Shown here piece by piece: positions 34,173-44,896 of a DNA stretch of 64,000 bases. Position numbers and translations under genes: made by a program. Positions within the stretch are counted from its first letter, which is position 1. Each line of letters opens with the position of its first letter. The notes beneath the pieces were generated by a model. The model saw nothing but the letters and a program-made list of their open reading frames with translations. It made no database searches and had not been told where the DNA came from. Source of the DNA: Pestalotiopsis fici W106-1 (taxonomy: Eukaryota; Ascomycota; Sordariomycetes; Amphisphaeriales; Sporocadaceae); contig NW_006917096.1 in assembly GCF_000516985.1 (NCBI RefSeq), positions 186,001 through 250,000 on the forward strand. The letters run 5' to 3'.

Positions 34173-35529
34173 TTATTTGGGCGCTTTCTGTGCGGCCTTC
34201 CAGGTTCGGACAGCCTCGTCTAATTGTTCCTGAGTAGCCTCCCCGAATATGTTTACTCCCAGACGTGCTGGGAAGTTGTATCTACGTCCTTGGTCGAGTG
34301 CATTGATTTTATTGAAAGCATCTGCTGGCAGCTCGGAGACTATGTTGACAATGGTAAGTACAAGGTCGTCTCTATTCTCAATCGACTTTCTTGCTTTGGG
34401 AGAACTATACCTGTGAGATTACTCTTGATACGGGCTGGCGTGACAGATTTTGGAAGCACTACAGTGCCACGCTGGACCGCCCAACTGAGAAGGACCGAAA
34501 CTGGCGACCTGCCGAGACTCGCAGCGATGGCTTTGAGATCTTCATTTTCATCGGCTCTGCTACGCATGAGTATGAAGAACAACGCTGACCTATCAGAAGA
34601 TCAAACGTACCGAGGTAGATTGTAAATGTTATTCGCCAACGGGCTGTACGCCTCGACGACGATACCCTGTACGCAGTTAGTTGAGTCTCCTTGATCGCAT
34701 ACAGCAACAAAAAAAAAGAAGAAAAAAAAGAGCCATGACTAACATTCTGCTTCGACCACTCGAGAAGATCGGGCTGTTGGAGGAAGATGTGAGCCTCGAT
34801 CTGGTTCACTGCAGGTTTGATAGTGGCAGTTTTCCAGAGATCTTCAATCTTGTTTCGTGTAAAGTTCGAGACACCAATTGTTCTCACTTTGCCCTTGTTC
34901 ACGAGCGCCTCCATGGCTGCCCACGTCTCGCTAATAGGCACGTCAATGACATCAATCTGCTCCGTCACTGGGTTGACAGGAAAGCGCTCTGACTCATCGC
35001 TGGCTTTTTGAAAGGCCACTGGCCAGTGTATCTGATTGTGTCAGTATAAATAACATGTTCCAACAGGAAAAGATTCCTCTTTGTTGGCGTCTCATACCAG
35101 GTACAGATCAATGTAGTCGGTTTGGAGGTCAGCCAGCGTGATGTCGAGTGCCCGCTCGACATCCTCGGCCTTGTGATGAGTGTTCCAGAGCTTTCCGGTA
35201 ATCTGGCGTTGTAAGCATTAGTACCATGCCGAATTACAAATACGAGACGCTTCGGCCTACAAACACATCCTGTCGGTGGACGCCTGACTCCTTCAATCCA
35301 TCTCCCACTTCCTTTTCATTACCATATACTGCAGCGGCGTCAATGTGGCGGTAGCCAGCTTGCAGTGCCGTTACGACTGCATTTCGGACCTCATTGGGTT
35401 TGGATTGCTAAATTGCAGTCAACAACTGGTCTGGAAGTAACAAGAAGACGAGTGCAAACACACCCATGTGCCCAGTCCGACGGTGGGGATAGTATACCCG
35501 CTATTCAACTTCAATTCTGTTGGCAACAT
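34173..35529 (-). CDS. aldo-keto reductase (glyceraldehyde/aldose-type)
   Basis: Seven exons (35464-35529, 35261-35407, 35098-35202, 34744-35031, 34611-34666, 34411-34559, 34173-34339) give 325 aa, typical for AKR. The catalytic tetrad is visible as D45 and Y50 ([11 protein letters not shown]), K75 (ITGKLWN) and H108 (LIHWP). Cofactor-side elements are [27 protein letters not shown], and [15 protein letters not shown] near the C-terminus, which binds the NADPH phosphate. The family reduces aldehydes such as glyceraldehyde to alcohols, or reverses that. Next to a KDG-type aldolase, the natural guess is reduction of glyceraldehyde to glycerol, as Gld1 does in fungal galacturonate catabolism; a sugar-acid reductase role is the alternative. 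The exon 6 acceptor is a TAGCAG tandem, so two isoforms differing by one Arg are possible. Confidence 0.92.
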
Positions 35530-36002
35530 CTTCCGAGTCTAGTCAAGTCGTCTCAATGGCTGTGCCAGATCTAACTCATGTGCAAATGAAATTTCCAGAT
35601 CGAGAAGAACGAAAATATAGATGACTGAAATGTTGTTGTTGATGCCGTCTGAAATTGAGGGATTGATCCATTGCTACTAGGTATGTGCAATCCGATCAGC
35701 CTCTCTGGTGTCCACTTTTTCAGCGTTTCCGCGCATTTCCTTCCCTTAGGGTAGGTGGCATATCCGACCCCCTATGTGCTCCGGTGTCGTCTATTTCCGG
35801 CCCCCACTGCTATACAGGATCTTACTTTTCTTCTTCTTTTGTTTGGCCCTTTGTATGTATTATTATTATTCGGAAACATAAAATTAGTCAAGATAAATAA
35901 AATAAAGGACATGCCATTGTAAAATAATAGTTGTTTACGCTAGCAGCTCTAAAGTTTGATTCTTGATTGCGGCACGCTGGGAGTACCTACTTCTACTTAC
36001 TC
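35530..36002. promoter_or_regulatory. divergent promoter, AKR / aldolase
   Basis: 473 bp between opposite starts, so both genes can be co-controlled. It carries one TTCGGAAAC site at 35869-35877 and CT-rich tracts at about 35825-35850. No gene is seen. Confidence 0.65.
35870..35877 (+). promoter_or_regulatory. TCGGAAAC word upstream of aldolase
   Basis: Identical to the two dehydratase sites; it ends 126 bp before the aldolase ATG and lies 341 bp above the AKR ATG. Confidence 0.45.
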
Positions 36003-37122
36003 ATGGCTCACCCAAATACTACCATTTCCCCACCGCCTGGGGCCTATGTACCCGTGCCAACCTTTTTCAAGTCCCCCTCAGCCTCCTCGGGATTGCAAGC
36101 CTCTATTGACGTGGAGACACAAGTCGAGCATAGTATTTTTCTTGCAAAAAATGGCATCCGAGGCTTGGTACTCATGGGTTCGACTGGCGAGGCCATACAT
36201 CTGACAAAGGCAGAACGATACGACGTGGTGGCAGGGGTGAGAAAAGGACTTGATGATGCCGGATTCAAAGACTACCCAATAATGGCTGGAGTCTTGACCA
36301 ACGGTATCGATGAGACCCTAGAATGGCTGGTCGACTACAAAAAGGCGGGTGCCCAATGGGGCCTTGTCCTGGTCCCTGGATATTTTGGTAGTGCCGTCAC
36401 ACAGGAAAACATCAGGGAATGGTATACAGTGGTTGCAGATAATAGTGCCCTGCCGATTCTGATGTCAGTATCTTGATCGACATTTTGCCTTGGGGTAATC
36501 TGTACAACAACTGATGTCTCGCAGCTACAACTATCCAGGCGTAACGAATCAAGTCATGGTTTCGCCAGAGACTTATACAACTCTGGCGCAGCATCCCAAT
36601 ATTGTTGGTTGTAAGATGTAAGCATTCGGCCTGGAGCGTAGGCACCGGCATGTGCACATTTGCTGACTTGCATGTTACCTTTTCAGGTCCCACGGTAATG
36701 TGTCTCACCATGTCCAAGTGTCCCTGGACCCTGCCATCAATCACGACAAGTTTCGAGTTTTTAGCGGCTTTGGACAGCAGCTTGGGCCTATAGTTCACTT
36801 TGGGGCGGCTGGCGTTATCGATGGCCTAGCTGCCTTCTACCCAAAGGTTGTGGTCCGGCTCATGACACTCGCAGAAGCCCGGCCCATTGAACCTTTTGCT
36901 CTCCAAGAAGTACAGAAGCTGCAGCAAGCAGTTAGTGTGGCTCAAGAGTTTATTGGCAAATTTGGAATTATTGGCATCAAGGAAGCTATCTTCAGAGTCA
37001 CTGGATTCGGCACGTCCGAGGGTGGAAGGCTGCCACTGAAGGGTAAACTACCAGATGGGGCATGGGAAACGTGGCACCTTCGTCTGCTTTTACCCGTTCA
37101 AGCGCTAGAGGAGCAACTATGA
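36003..37122 (+). CDS. 2-keto-3-deoxy-sugar-acid aldolase (DHDPS/NAL family, LGA1-like)
   Basis: Exons 36003-36463, 36525-36617 and 36687-37122 give 329 aa. The TIM-barrel motifs of the dihydrodipicolinate synthase/N-acetylneuraminate lyase family are present: GIRGLVLMGSTGEAIHLT (substrate carboxylate loop), LIYNYPGV with Y157, and PNIVGCKMSHG with the Schiff-base K184. Fungal LGA1 and archaeal KDG aldolases are in this family and split a 2-keto-3-deoxyhexonate into pyruvate and glyceraldehyde without prior phosphorylation. Position between the AKR and the reductase, and near a galactonate dehydratase, points to 2-keto-3-deoxygalactonate as substrate (inference). The start is the ATG giving MAHPNTTISPPPGAYVPVPTFF, whose last part is the conserved first strand. 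Confidence 0.9.
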
Positions 37123-37746
37123 GTGTACAAGTAATTCTATTAGACGTGGAAAATCGACCACATCAATTATCTAGTCAGAGGTCTTGGTCTCGACTTGATC
37201 GTCCAAACGCCAAAGCAAACCTTGGACAGAATCAAGTTCAAGCGTCAGTTCTGGGGCGTGATTTGAACGCTTGAGGACTATTTCTCGAAAGCTTAATGAA
37301 AATGTGGCGTTCACTGTCCCCGCTGCCACCCCTGAACATATTACGTGGTGCCTTCGGATAACATGGAAACTGGAGCATCCGCAACAACAAATGCGAGAAT
37401 TGCTCTAGGTCGACTACTCTTCCGCGAGTCTATCCCGTACATAGTACAATAGAAGCAAGGGTAGCCCCAATAATCGGTACAGCTTTACGTAGACATCCGG
37501 TGTGGACCCGCATACGTTGCTAAACACTAGCACTTTTATAATGAGAGCATATCCGAACAGTCTTTAGTTTTCCGAATGGACGGTACTTGCGGGTCATAGG
37601 CGGCGCATAACCGAGAGTTCTAGTTGCAGAATGAGGCAATACAATTACTTAGTTGGACATTCTTCATATGAATCCACTATTGCTGCTTCTGGCATTCATA
37701 TCTGGCCTTGGAAACTCAACTAGACGTCAAGAACGGTGCATGAAAT
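37123..37746 (+). promoter_or_regulatory. promoter region of the NRPS-like reductase gene
   Basis: 624 bp between tandem genes, including the aldolase 3' UTR. It contains TTTCCGA at 37569-37575. No gene is seen. Confidence 0.55.
37569..37575 (-). promoter_or_regulatory. TCGGAAA word (reverse) upstream of NRPS-like gene
   Basis: Reads TTCGGAAAAC on the minus strand, about 172 bp before the ATG. Confidence 0.4.
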
Positions 37747-40700
37747 ATGGCTGTGGCAACAGAATCTTTTACCAGTCCTCAGTTGACAGAGCCTGCTCAT
37801 GCTCGCATATGCCTACCCTCTTCCCATGATCAGTTCCCACAAACCGTGACTGAGCTGTTCCTCCATAACGTCGCCAAGTATGAAGATGCGCCATGTCTTG
37901 GCTACCCTGCTACAGATCGGGGCAAGGCTGACTATGTCTATTATTCATTTCACCAATTGAACGGTCTCGTTGACAAAGCTGCCCGGTATTATGCAGAATT
38001 GGGTCTCATCTCAAAGGTAAGCCATGTACACCACGCCAGACATCTCCAACTCCTGGGCATATATTTAAGCAAGATTTTGCAAGCAGGTATCAGCAACCAC
38101 CACCCCAGTGGTGGCTCTGCTGGCGCCCTCAAGCCTCGATTATGTCATTTCACTTCTTGCCCTTAGCAGGATGGGCTTTGCCGTTCTGTTTCTGTCCACC
38201 CGTCTGCCTGTTGAAGCATACGTCAACTTGCTCCAGAAGACATCTTGTCACAAGCTGATCGTGGCAAACAACTACCTTGCAACAGCAAAGGAAATACAAG
38301 AACAATATGATATAACCAGCATTGGTATCGTCGATAAGAGTGTATTGGATGATATCGAGCCCAACGAATTTACATATCCTCAACAATCAAACACAAACAA
38401 TTCGAGCCAAGTCGCATTCATAATTCACTCTTCGGGTTCGACCGGCCTGCCAAAGCCCATCTTCCAAACCCACGAAGCTTGTATCAAGAACTATTCAAGC
38501 GGCATCCCATACCGCGCATTCTTGACATTGCCACTCTTTCACAATCACGGCATATCGACATTGATGAGGGCATTCTGCGCTGGAAAGCGAATTTCCATGT
38601 ACAACGCCAATCTTCCATTGGCGGGAAGCACCCTGGCCGAGGCCATTGCAGCGACTGGGGCTGAAAGCTTACATTGCGTGCCTTTTGCGCTCAAGCTTCT
38701 AGCTGAGACTCCCGGTGGTATTGAGACACTGCAGCGGTGCAAGCTCGTTTTGTACGGTGGAAGCAGCTGCCCAGATGATCTTGGAGACCTCTTGGTAAAG
38801 AATGGCGTCTATCTCGTGGGACATTATGGAGCGTAAGTATCATGCTGAAGAGCCGCTTTTCTTTTCTAGACAAGAAGCTAATATATCCATGACAGCACCG
38901 AGATGGGACAACTAATGACTTCATTTCGGGACCCCTCGGATACGGCTTGGAATTACTTGAGACCCCTCGAGTCTGTGAAGCCATACCTCAGTATGGTCCC
39001 ATTGGGCGGCGGTAGCTATGAATGTGTGGTGCTCGACGGCCTGCCGACAAAAGTCATGTCCAACTCGGACGACCCACCAAACTCTTATGCCACAAGAGAC
39101 ACATTCATTCCTCACCCCAGCATCCCAGATGCTTGGAAATATCTCGGAAGACTCGATGACCGGGTCACGTTGGTCAATGGGGAAAAGGTATTGCCTGTCC
39201 CGTACGAGCATTTTGTGCGCCAGCACGAGCTCGTCCAAGAAGTTGTCGTTTTTGGTGTCGGAAGAGCTGTCCCTGGCTTGCTTGTCATTCCTAGCGACAA
39301 GGCCCGAGGCATGGGACGAGACGATCTATTGCAAGAGCTCCTCCCAACTATCCAAGCAGCCAACGCGCGCACAGAGGCATTCGGGAGAGTGACTCCCGAA
39401 ATGGCGGAATTTCTGGATGTGGGTGCGGATTATCCTCGAACGGACAAGGGTACCGTCATCCGCGCTGCATTTTACAACAAGTATGCTTCTCTGATTGACG
39501 CCGTCTACGCTCGCTTCGAGACACCTGTTGAACAAGATGGAGCTACGTCTCTGCGCGTTTTCAGCCACGATGAGCTTCAGTCGTATCTACTCAAGCTTTT
39601 CCGGGAAAAACTCGGGTTTTCAGACCTAACAGTTGAAAGTGACCTTTTCAATGCCGGGGTCGACAGCTTGCAGGCCATCACGGTCCGGGCGCAGATTATT
39701 CGTGAGGTAGACGTCGGAGGCAAGCCGCTCAGCTCAAATCTTATTTTTGAATATCCCTCGATTCAAAACCTAGCACAACATCTTACTTTGTTGAGAAGTG
39801 GTCAAGAAGTTGTTGCGGACAATGAGGTTGAAGTTATGCAAGAATTAATTGCCAAGTATTCTGTTTTCCAGAGTCGGACGCCGGGCCAGAATGAACCGAG
39901 ATTTGAGACTGCGGTAAGATAACCTCCATGTTTTGCAACTCAACCGCGTGCTAATGAAGAATATGACAGCTTCTCACGGGTGCCACTGGCTCTCTCGGTG
40001 CCTTTATGCTCAGCCAAATGGTGCAGTTGCCTCAGATGAACAAGATATTCTGCCTTGTTAGAGCGACATCGCAAAGCCATGCGCTGGAGAGAATAGTGTC
40101 CACGTTTGCAGCCAAAGGACTCGCCCCTTTGACCTTGGACCAGCTAGCCAAAGTGTCTATACTGCCCGCTGATCTCAGCCGAGAGTCCCTTGGCCTGGAG
40201 CAACACGTGCTTGATGAGCTGCGTAGCACCTTGACGGTGGCAATTCACTCGGCATGGGCAGTCAACTTCAATTTGGGTGTGCGCAGCTTTGAGTCTCAGC
40301 ACATCCGCGGCACGTATAACTTGCTCAACCTCTGCTTGGCCACGGATACTGTGCAGCCAGCCCGCTTCTTCTTCTGCTCATCAATCTCGGCCGCTGCTGG
40401 TACGCCTATTCCAGCCAGTATTGCCGAGGCGCATGTTGCCGACTGCAACCACGCACAAGCCATGGGATACGCCAGGTCAAAGCTGGTCACGGAGCATATC
40501 ATCCAAGCCGCGGGGGAGAAGACGGGCATGCAGGCGCGGGTGCTGAGACTTGGGCAGATTATTGGCGACACTCATCGTGGCATCTGGAACCTCACAGAGG
40601 CCATTCCGCTAATGATACGTAGCGCACGCAGCTTTGGTGCGCTCCCCGCTCTCGATGAGGTAAGAAAATATCCCATCTTTCCCCCCAATTGACGGAATTT

Positions 40701-41181
40701 CTGAGCTAACTATACTTTAAAGACGCCGTCTTGGATGCCAGTCGACAAGATGGCACAGGCATGTCTCGAACTCGCCGGTCTGGTACCAAGCTCGGGCGAT
40801 GCATCTTCAATAGTAGGTGGAGGGGAAAGCATTCACGATGCTTCAGTGGTCTACCAAGTTCAGAATCAACGCCTCTTTCACTGGACACGGGATCTTCTTC
40901 CTGCTCTCAAGTCTGCGGGGCTGGAATTCGACATTGTATCTCAGCGTCAATGGGTAGCTCTACTGCGCGAGTCCAACGCGGATCCAAAGCAGAACCCTAC
41001 GATTAAGCTGCTGGAATTCTTTACGGGGAAGTATGACAATGATAAGCCAGGGCGGGAGGGTCTTGTATTTGAGACGCGTGTTACATCTGAAGCGAGCAAG
41101 ACGGTTGACCAAGGCTTTGATGTCATTGGAAGTGGACTGGTTGACAAGATGGTTTCATGGTGGAGCTCTGAATGGCGATAA
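37747..41181 (+). CDS. NRPS-like adenylate-forming reductase (A-T-R; carboxylic acid reductase type)
   Basis: Five exons (37747-38016, 38087-38832, 38896-39913, 39970-40659, 40723-41181) give 1060 aa. Residues of about 30-545 are an adenylation domain with the core loop HSSGSTGLPKP near residue 204 and YLGRLDDRV. Residues of about 560-640 are a carrier domain with the phosphopantetheine Ser in AGVDSLQ (about 595). Residues 679-1060 are a thioester-reductase (NAD-binding-4) domain with TGATGSLG and catalytic GYARSK. There is no condensation domain. Such enzymes activate a free carboxylic acid with ATP, hold it as a thioester and reduce it with NADPH to an aldehyde or alcohol. The substrate is unknown. 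It sits inside the sugar-acid cluster and shares the candidate promoter word. Confidence 0.95.
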
Positions 41182-42104
41182 GGTAACGTGATGATTATGC
41201 TTGCCTTTGTTATGATTTCAATGGACTAGAGACGCTGCTGCAGTGAATATATTGCTTAAAAATATAAAACATGGCCGCATAACCTTTAGACTGCTATCGG
41301 CCTTTTGTTTTGTTGAGGGTGGCGTTCACTCGCAGGCAATGTCTTGATATCGCTCTCCCCTTCTCTGTCAGCACACACAGACACAGAGACACTTTCTATG
41401 TAGCTAAGATTTTTCTCTCTAACCAAGCAATGAACCTCAGGTCTGCATCGACTCCCTTCAAGCTTTTGCGTTCTTGAGGAATGAATTTCGACGTCATCAG
41501 ACTGCATAGAAATCCTGGGGGCTGATACACCGAGAAGGCCAATATCTTATCCATGTGTGCCTATGGCCCAAGCAAACTGCCTTTTCCCGAATCGCTCCAT
41601 CAAGAAAGGACGCGATTGTGAGAGCATGAATATGACCGAATGCTCCCAAGATGGAAAAGGGGCTAGCAAGCTAAAAGTGAAAGTTGGGGTAGATACCTGG
41701 TACGACTAAGTCTCCTTCCCCCGCACTCACCGGAAACCTGGGGGTGTCCTTTTGGGGGAGGGGGGCAGATCTGGGGTAGGTATTGTAGTCCCATGTTTGG
41801 CCCTAGGTCGCAAATGGCCATCCGGGGGGAAGAAATCTACCTAGGTAAGTACCAGGTTGCTGTGCATAGCCGTCCCTTCGGAAAAGCTCTCTCGCTGCAT
41901 GACAGCCTGGTCTTGCTTTCCTTAAAACAAACCCCCAAGGTCCTAGCCAAGCCCACATCTATGTAGGTACTATGCAACTCGATACTTGGCACTGCATCTT
42001 GCAAACAACATCACTTATCGTCTTGAACTCATTGCACTTTTCAATCCATCAATTTCTTTCTTCATAAGCGATTCTGCTTCATTCCACATTATTGCTATCT
42101 CGTC
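41182..42104 (+). promoter_or_regulatory. promoter region of the MFS permease gene
   Basis: 923 bp. It contains TCGGAAAA at 41878-41885 and a related CCGGAAAC near 41730. G-rich runs occur at 41750-41835. No gene is seen. Confidence 0.55.
41878..41885 (+). promoter_or_regulatory. TCGGAAAA word upstream of MFS permease
   Basis: Ends 220 bp before the ATG; same 7-base core as the other cluster sites. Confidence 0.4.
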
Positions 42105-44114
42105 ATGTCTGACGGCAAAGCAGGCGTCGAGACCTTGGAACGCGTCGAGACGTATGTCAGGACACCGCAATGGATTCAAGACCTTACAGTCGAGGAAAGG
42201 CTCGAGCGAGAAAAGAAACTACGCGCAAAGATTGATCTCAGATTGTATGTCATCACCTTGTAATCAGACTCCTTCAAGCCTCGTTCAAACCAGATTGTCT
42301 GACCTCAATGGGTACACTGGACAGAATGCCGATGATTGTTGTCATGTACATCCTCAACTACCTCGACCGCAATAACATTGCCGCTGCCGGCCTAGCTGGT
42401 TTGAACGAAGATGTGGATCTCCAGGGCGATGAGTTCCAGATCTGTGTTAGTATCCTCTTTGTTGGATATTTACTCATGCAGGGTACGTCCGACTGCCGTC
42501 ACTGATCTTTCGGCGTTTGAGGCTTACCACCATCACATAGTGCCGTCGAATATGATTTTGAATAAGCTCGGAAAGCCATCACTGTACCTCCCTGGATGTA
42601 TGATCGTCTGGGGCACCATCTCAGGAGCTACAGCAGCCGCCAAATCTTTTGGTGGCATCTTGGCCGCTCGGTTTGTTTTGGGATTCGTCGAGGCTGCCTA
42701 CTTTCCCGGGTGCCTCTACTTTCTATCGTGTTGGTACACAAGAAAAGAGCTTGCATTGAGGACCGGCATCTTATACAGCGGATCTTTGCTCTCGGGCGCA
42801 TTCGGTGGCCTCATCGCGGCTGGTATACTGAAAGGAATGGACGGTGTTGCTGGATTATCTGCCTGGCGCTGGCTGTTTATCATTGAATCTATCCTGACTG
42901 TGAGTACACCAACTCGAACTCAAGATGTCATTCTCATTCTATTCAGATTATCGTCGCATTCGTTGCTTTTTTTTGCATCCCGGATCTGCCACGGACTACG
43001 AAGTGGCTTGACGCGCAAGAGAGGGAGCTAGCCGCCTGGAGACTTGAAGCTGATATTGGCGAGGAGGACTGGGTTGATAGCAGTCATCAATCTCCAACCC
43101 ATGGCCTGAAGCTTGCAGTCAAGTAAGTAAGCGAAGGGAAGGTGGCTGGTTCGCACAAGTATTCTAATCTCATGATTCATAGAGACGTCAAGACTTGGAT
43201 CATCCTAGCTGTCATCTATGGTAGCACTGCCAGTGGCTCCATGACCACGTTATTTCCTACGTAAGTCTATGCGCTCTGTCATGTTTCTCTCTCTCTCGTA
43301 CCGAGGACAAATACTAAGAACGGTCTGAATAGTGTCATGAAGGGCCTTGGAAAGGACAGTGTCACTACCCTGCTCTTGACCACGCCGCCGTACCTCATTG
43401 CCGTGATCGCCTGCTTGACGAATGCCTGGCACGCGGACAAGACGGGAGAGCGCTACTTACACATTGCTGTGCCGCCGTGCTTTGCTTTAGTCGCATATGT
43501 CATTGCTGCCGCTACAACGGGTTTCGCGCCAAGATATTTGTCAGTCTTTTCCACCCAACCAGTCTCTAGTTGGCATATAACGAGAGAACTGACCGTCAAA
43601 ATAGTGCAATGTGCGTCATGGTTGCCGGAACTTATTCTGGCTATGTGGTTGCCCTTGGATATATCTCAAATAGTATGCTGTGTCCTGGTAGAATTACGAG
43701 ACGGCTCAATCGCTAACACGTTTACATCTAGTCCTTCCCCGACCTGTAGCAAAACGTGCTGCAGCTCTTGCCATGATTAATGCCCTTAGCAATGTATGTC
43801 AGATATATTCGCCATATCTGTATCCTGGTAAGTTGCAATCGCGTTGATCTATCTCGAGACACCATAGCTCATGTCATGTGTTAGCATCGGCCGCCCCAAG
43901 ATACACCGTGGCTTTCTGTGTCAACATTGGTATGTCGGCCATGACGATAATCTCGGCGACCGTCCTACGATTCTACTTGCGTCATTTGAACAAGAGACTC
44001 GATCAGGATGAGGAAACACAAGATATTGGCTCTGGGAACCAGGCCACCAACGAAAGGGAGGAGCATGGCTTACCTGGTACAGCGGTGCGCCGCGGCTTCC
44101 GTTTCATGCTGTGA
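42105..44114 (+). CDS. MFS permease, anion:cation symporter (Dal5/Tna1-like) family
   Basis: Nine exons (42105-42244, 42325-42482, 42541-42899, 42947-43122, 43183-43260, 43333-43539, 43605-43672, 43732-43827, 43885-44114) give 503 aa; every junction restores family sequence. Helix 1 is PMIVVMYILNYLDRNNIAAAGLAG, the ACS-family signature. It is followed by PSNMILNKLGKP, SAWRWLFIIES, and in the second half ANVAG-like CVMVAGTYSGYVV and YSPYLYPASAAPRYTVAF. Family members import organic anions (allantoate, nicotinate, hexuronates, and galactonate by DgoT in bacteria). In this cluster it is the best candidate for the sugar-acid importer (inference). The C-terminal tail is acidic and cytosolic. Confidence 0.92.
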
Positions 44115-44463
44115 GAGGGATATGTGCAATCTGAATGTTGTTTCTATATTCTAGATCTAGACATCTGATCGGAATTATGGCTTGCATGGTGGAGATTTTC
44201 TTTGAATAAGAAGATTACGGGTGTCCGCAGAAGAGAGGAAAGAGAGAAGAGATAAAGGGAGACAGAAGTGTTCCTGGAATGTCCATGCCATTATACTCTT
44301 TTATTTCAATGCGCAGGTATTTACAAATAAACAACCTAAACAAAACTAAACCAAAAGAATCACAATGTTCCGACTCATTTCTTACGAATATACATCTCTA
44401 CAGCATAATAAAAATATATATATACATATATAAGAAAGGAAAAAAGGAAAAGAGGAAAAAGGA

Positions 44464-44563
44464 NNNNNNNNNNNNNNNNNNNNNNNNNNNNNNNNNNNNN
44501 NNNNNNNNNNNNNNNNNNNNNNNNNNNNNNNNNNNNNNNNNNNNNNNNNNNNNNNNNNNNNNN
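44464..44563. other. assembly gap of 100 N
   Basis: Exactly 100 unknown bases, flanked on both sides by A/G-rich sequence. A round number suggests a placeholder of unknown real size, so the distance between the MFS and regulator genes is not known. Confidence 0.98.
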
Positions 44564-44773
44564 GAAAGAAAAGAGTAATACTAAAAAGAATAATACATTT
44601 TGTTATCCTGTACGCTACAAGAATATGACTCTGCCACGGCAGATGAGTTAGCCGTGGTTACTAACCAGTGGGCGGCGGCTGACGCGGCACCACTGTTCAG
44701 CTAGGTTAGTTACTTGGTTCTGTAGCTCTCTAACCCGATTGGACAGTGGTACTCTGCTCTAGGCTTTGTAAGA

Positions 44774-44780
44774 TTTCCGA
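44774..44780 (-). promoter_or_regulatory. TCGGAAA word (reverse) upstream of the regulator gene
   Basis: 117 bp before the regulator's own ATG. If functional it would mean autoregulation. Another TCGGAAA falls inside the first exon (44995-45001) as part of a mirrored TTTCCGTCGGAAA, but there it is coding. Confidence 0.4.
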
Positions 44781-44896
44781 CGTCTATTCATAAAATTGTC
44801 GGATATTTTCTTCTCGGCAGCAGCCAATTCTCCCTGGCTCCCACCCGAATAAGGGCGCCCCCCACCAACACACAATTGTATTCTGGATAGTTGGAT

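Larger units (their letters stand above)
44115..44896. other. intergenic with assembly gap, then TF promoter
   Basis: The left part is 3' flank with an A/G-rich low-complexity run reaching the N gap. The right part (44564-44896) is the promoter of the Zn2Cys6 gene and carries TTTCCGA at 44774-44780. Confidence 0.6.
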
